NCBI RefSeq assembly: GCF_009834875.1
Contig: NZ_WVHT01000002.1
Span: forward strand, 660,074 to 724,073
Length of the DNA: 64,000 nucleotides
Reading direction: 5' to 3'
Source of the DNA: Hufsiella arboris
GTDB lineage: Bacteria > Bacteroidota > Bacteroidia > Sphingobacteriales > Sphingobacteriaceae
In this document: positions 60,783 through 64,000 of the stretch, in pieces
Layout of the letters: every line of letters begins with the position of its first letter
Numbering within the stretch: the stretch's first letter is position 1
The notes under the pieces: model-generated
The model's input: only the letters and a program-made list of their open reading frames with translations
Database searches by the model: none
What the model was told of the DNA's origin: nothing
Translations under genes and position numbers: made by a program

Positions 60783-62969
60783 TCAGGCAGGCACTTTCCT
60801 TGGCTTTTCGCGTTCCCAGAACCTGTGCTGTGCGATAGCCTTTATAAACTTTGCCGAAAGGTCCGCGGCATTGTCGCTTACTACTATACCTTCTGCCAAT
60901 ACGTTTTCCTCGCTGAAATCCTCAGGAAGCTTTTTGCTGAAATAAGTCGCTTCAATCACTTGTATCGCTTGCTCATCTGCCGCAATTGCCTTACAATGTT
61001 TAAAAGCTTCATTAAGGAAATGTACTGCGTCAGCCTCAGCTTCCAGGCTGGCAACACTGTTTGTGCCGCCGGGAACATACACTGCGTCGTATAAAACTGA
61101 TGCCGCAGTAAGCAGGCTTTCATCAACCGGGATCTGCTCGTCATTTTCGGAAACGACGAAGCCAAGTTTAGGTGCGATGATCTCCACAACCGCGCCTTCT
61201 GCAATTAGCGCTTTCTTAACCGCGTTGACAGATTTTTCACTTACACCGTCTGCGATCAGGAAGGCAATTTTCCGGCTTTTGATCGTATCCTTTACCGTAT
61301 CAGCCATACTTAAAGCTGCTGATTCCTTAACCGAACCTTCCACATGAATGGGCTGATAATCGTCGGGATTGGCGTCGGCCGGGATACTCTTGTTAATAGG
61401 TTTCTCGGGTTCCTGGGGTACTTCCAGTCCTAAACCATAAGCGACGGCTGAAGCGAGGCTTTTATCAACCAGCGACAAAATACCGAGCATACGCTTGCGA
61501 ATTGCTACCGTCTTTACCTTTCCAAGTTCAAAGGTGAAAGCGTCGATAATATGATTTTTCTCAGGGTCAGACTGGCTGTTGAAGAACAGGCGCGCCTGGC
61601 TAAAATGATCGAAGAAACTCGCGCTGCGCTGCCGTACTTTCCGGGCATCGATACGTTCCATGTACGAAGTGAAACCGCCGTCGGCAGCTTTTACCTGGGC
61701 CGGATCGTTATTTCCAAGCGAGTTTGGGCTGTAGCTCGTTTTACCGCGATTGATCGCCTGGCGCATGTGACCGTCGCGCTGGTTGTTATGAATCGGCACA
61801 ACCGGGCGATTGATCGGAATTTCGTGAAAGTTCGGGCCTCCTAAACGGATAAGCTGAGTATCTGTGTAAGAAAACAAACGGCCCTGCAGCAATGGATCGT
61901 TCGTAAAATCGATACCTGGCACCACGTGTCCAATGTGGAAAGCCACTTGCTCCGTTTCCGCGAAGAAATTATCAGGGTTCCTGTTTAACGTTAATTTACC
62001 GATACGCTGCACGGGAACAAGTTCTTCAGGAATAATCTTGGTCGAGTCGAGCAGATCGAAATCAAATTTAAATTCGTCTTCCTCCGGCACAATCTGAACA
62101 CCCAGCTCCCATTCAGGGAATGCACCGGACTCAATTGCTTCCCAAAGATCGCGGCGATGGAAATCAGGATCTTTACCGGAAATATTCTGCGCTTCGTCCC
62201 AGGCTACCGAGTGAACACCCAGCAGCGGCTTCCAGTGAAACTTGACAAAGCTGGCCTTGCCTTCGCTATTTATAAAACGAAATGTATGAACACCGAAACC
62301 TTCCATCATCCGCAAGCTTCGCGGAATCGCGCGGTCGCTCATCAGCCACATGATCATGTGTGTTGATTCGGGCATCAGGGAAATGAAATCCCAGAAAGTA
62401 TCGTGCGCTGATGCAGCCTGCGGCATTTCATTGTCGGGCTCCGGTTTTACGGCGTGGATCAGGTCGGGAAACTTGATCGCATCCTGGATAAAAAATACCG
62501 GCATGTTGTTTCCCACGAGGTCGAAATTACCTTCCTGCGTATAAAATTTAACGGCAAATCCACGCACATCCCTGGCGAGATCAGTCGATCCGCGTGAGCC
62601 TGCAACAGTGGAAAATCTTACGAATACCGGTGTTTCCAGCGAAGGGTCGTTTAAGAAATGCGCCCTGGTAACATCGCCCATCGGCTCATATACCTTAAAA
62701 ACGCCGTGCGCTCCCGAACCGCGGGCATGAACTATTCTTTCGGGAATTCGTTCATGGTCAAAATGGGTCATCTTCTCACGGAAGATAAAATCCTCCATCA
62801 GCGTGGCGCCACGATCACCGGCTTTCAGCGAGTTTTGATCATCGCTAATGAAAACACCCTGGTTGGTCGTCATCTTCTGTCCGCCCGGAAATTCGATATC
62901 CGGAGCCAGATTCTTGATTTTATCGTTGTCGGGCTGGTTCGCTTTGTCCGAATTTGTTTTTTTTGCCAT
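60783..62969 (-). CDS. katE: Large-subunit catalase HPII (KatE)
   Basis: 728 aa. Catalytic His81 in VHARGSG, the distal Asn in LVGNNMPVFFIQDA, and the haem-ligand tyrosine in GRLFSYTDTQ. The C-terminal about 160 residues are the HPII flavodoxin/GATase-like domain. Decomposes H2O2. Its start lies 5 bp after the YciF-like gene, so they are co-transcribed. Confidence 0.97.
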   Translation of the reverse strand: MAKKTNSDKANQPDNDKIKNLAPDIEFPGGQKMTTNQGVFISDDQNSLKAGDRGATLMEDFIFREKMTHFDHERIPERIVHARGSGAHGVFKVYEPMGDVTRAHFLNDPSLETPVFVRFSTVAGSRGSTDLARDVRGFAVKFYTQEGNFDLVGNNMPVFFIQDAIKFPDLIHAVKPEPDNEMPQAASAHDTFWDFISLMPESTHMIMWLMSDRAIPRSLRMMEGFGVHTFRFINSEGKASFVKFHWKPLLGVHSVAWDEAQNISGKDPDFHRRDLWEAIESGAFPEWELGVQIVPEEDEFKFDFDLLDSTKIIPEELVPVQRIGKLTLNRNPDNFFAETEQVAFHIGHVVPGIDFTNDPLLQGRLFSYTDTQLIRLGGPNFHEIPINRPVVPIHNNQRDGHMRQAINRGKTSYSPNSLGNNDPAQVKAADGGFTSYMERIDARKVRQRSASFFDHFSQARLFFNSQSDPEKNHIIDAFTFELGKVKTVAIRKRMLGILSLVDKSLASAVAYGLGLEVPQEPEKPINKSIPADANPDDYQPIHVEGSVKESAALSMADTVKDTIKSRKIAFLIADGVSEKSVNAVKKALIAEGAVVEIIAPKLGFVVSENDEQIPVDESLLTAASVLYDAVYVPGGTNSVASLEAEADAVHFLNEAFKHCKAIAADEQAIQVIEATYFSKKLPEDFSEENVLAEGIVVSDNAADLSAKFIKAIAQHRFWEREKPRKVPA

Positions 62970-62974
62970 AGTGC

Positions 62975-63526
62975 TTAAGCTTCTTGTGATGATTGGTAAT
63001 TGATGTCGTTTTCGGCAATGCCGGTCAACAGTTCGTCGGCTTCTTTTTCCTCATTCAGCGTCTGAACTAAAACTTCTGCTACATCTTCCAGTCCCAGGGT
63101 CTTTGCCAGTTTTGCCAATCCGCCGTACGTGGCTATTTCATAATGTTCGACCTTTTGGGAAGCCAGGATTATGCCGACATCACGCGTAGCCGTACCGGCC
63201 TCCGTATCTTCGATGATGCCTTCCCCTTCTTTTGTGAGGCCTTCCATTGCATCGCATTTTTTTGCCTGCGGCTTTTCACCTAACAATTCAAAAACCTGTT
63301 CAAGACGCGATACATGCCCCTTGGTTTGTTCGAGATGGTTACCAATGGCCGTGCTCAGCTTTTCAGAAGTCGACGCCTTCTGCATTTTGGGTAGTGTTTT
63401 TACCAGGTGGTTTTCCGCCCAGTAGATGTCTTTAATACTGTCCAGGAATAGTTCTTTCAGCGCTGGCTCGACTTTAGCAGGTTCTTTGGTCGAGAACTTA
63501 GGTGCTGATGTTGATTCGTTTTTCAT
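62975..63526 (-). CDS. YciF/YciE-like ferritin-family protein (DUF892)
   Basis: 183 aa, four-helix. The family start ELFLDSIKDIYWAENHLVK and the ligand-bearing KVEHYEIATYGGL and LNEEKEADELL are present (Glu/His dinuclear metal site). Induced by stress in relatives. First gene of a two-gene operon with katE, 5 bp apart. Confidence 0.93.
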   Translation of the reverse strand: MKNESTSAPKFSTKEPAKVEPALKELFLDSIKDIYWAENHLVKTLPKMQKASTSEKLSTAIGNHLEQTKGHVSRLEQVFELLGEKPQAKKCDAMEGLTKEGEGIIEDTEAGTATRDVGIILASQKVEHYEIATYGGLAKLAKTLGLEDVAEVLVQTLNEEKEADELLTGIAENDINYQSSQEA

Positions 63527-63854
63527 AATGGAGATATTGTATAGTTAGTTGTTTCCAATCCGTAGTGGTTTGGGGCAGAAAATTCAAATAAAGTTGATGA
63601 TTAGGTAAACTTAAGCAGCAACAGCAAACCGGCGGCTTTGTTTAAGAATCGCGAATTAAAAAGATAGAATTTTTGCCTTACGCGGAATGATTTCGAACCT
63701 GGCTCAGTTTTAGAGAATAAGCCGTTCGGCTTGTTCCCAATGCTATTAAGTTGAGCAAACTCCGGTTGGTAGCTGAACGATTCGTAATTTGCTTAAATCA
63801 CTTTATGTATTGTTTGTTGTTTTGAAGCGCAAGGTCAGTTCGAGGACTTAACGT
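63527..63854. other. Non-coding stretch upstream of the YciF-katE operon
   Basis: No open frame of note. It presumably holds the operon promoter, but I see no clean TAnnTTTG on the minus strand. A short hairpin AAGCCG-TT-CGGCTT lies near 63719, without a T-run. Confidence 0.5.
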
Positions 63855-63857
63855 ATG

Positions 63858-63935
63858 TTCCCGCTATCCGCTTTTACTCCTCACGCCGCGTTAATCCCAT
63901 CGCTTCGTGCCGGGGTAACCGCTTCTATCGGGGCT
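63858..63935. repeat. Probable dispersed Bacteroidota intergenic repeat
   Basis: A 78-bp block with ends TTCCCGCTATCCGC (63858-63871) and CCGCTTCTATCGGGGCT (63919-63935). Read on the minus strand the ends are AGCCCCGATAGAAGCGG ... GCGGATAGCGGGAA. From memory, this pair of ends with a variable middle recurs between genes in many Bacteroidota. It is GC-richer than its surroundings. A short frame from ATG 63855 runs off the window, but this is likely chance. Confidence 0.5.
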
Positions 63936-64000
63936 AAAATGCAAAAACTGTTCACCAATTTTTGGCAGTTGCCGGGCAGGCTGAACATCAAAGGTTTGCG

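Noticed and set aside
63855..64000. Partial coding frame running off the right edge
   Set aside because: It starts inside the intergenic repeat block and has no recognisable protein features.

Overview
The window reads as chromosomal DNA of a Bacteroidota member, most likely the family Sphingobacteriaceae (Mucilaginibacter/Pedobacter-like). The grounds are: a secreted protein with a type IX secretion sorting tail; several -7 promoter boxes of the Bacteroidota form TAnnTTTG, some only 4-8 bases before the start codon; lipoproteins with the usual SCKK-type lipobox; and protein families typical of this group (DUF4905, DUF6766, DUF6141, short YciF-like ferritins, rSAM/TIGR03915 repair pair). The gene content is mostly housekeeping and stress genes. 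I see no rRNA, tRNA, CRISPR array, IS element or prophage.

Layout. 1-1.3 kb: a LexA-like XRE/S24 repressor divergent from a catalytically degraded GIY-YIG protein, with three 15-bp operator-like palindromes between them. 1.3-10.4 kb: cell envelope genes (FAS1 protein, large MscS channel, peptidase/propeller/barrel protein, PBP1A). 10.5-16 kb: PPK2, folD, lepA, fructosamine kinase family, MmcQ. 16.2-20.7 kb: T9SS-secreted protein, then a DUF2383-Ku-LigD phosphoesterase operon. 20.7-25.5 kb: gyrA followed by two secreted TPR proteins. 25.7-33.3 kb: purU, hemF, an MFS carrier, DUF4442, AlbA_2, a lipoprotein and an M14 peptidase. 33.4-39 kb: MATE pump, ppx-ppk1, a histone H1-like protein, YajQ. 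39-46 kb: GNAT, aldo/keto reductase, MBL hydrolase, DinB-like protein, WYL regulator and a DNA-repair operon (radical SAM, TIGR03915, Pol IV). 46-56.8 kb: FUSC, DsbA-like, Dps, DUF4905, LysM, uridine kinase, Tet-type MFS, sirtuin, two lipoproteins. 56.9-57.3 kb: remains of a family 43 glycoside hydrolase. 57.3-63.5 kb: SdpI-like, two VOC proteins, DUF6766, an EEP nuclease, and a YciF-katE operon. 63.9 kb: a likely dispersed intergenic repeat.

The most interesting link joins the two ends of the window. The 15-bp palindrome found three times between the S24 repressor and the GIY-YIG-like gene (consensus GCTAA-N5-TTAGY) recurs once more at the -7 box of the radical SAM/TIGR03915/Pol IV operon about 45 kb away. 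The repressor keeps the Ala-Gly cleavage site and the Ser/Lys dyad of self-cleaving LexA-type proteins. This suggests a compact SOS-like regulon with Pol IV and the uncharacterised rSAM/TIGR03915 pair as targets. The radical SAM protein and Pol IV both end in sliding-clamp-like motifs (QISLF and QLKLF), which also argues that they act at the replication fork. All of this is inference from sequence reading and has not been tested.
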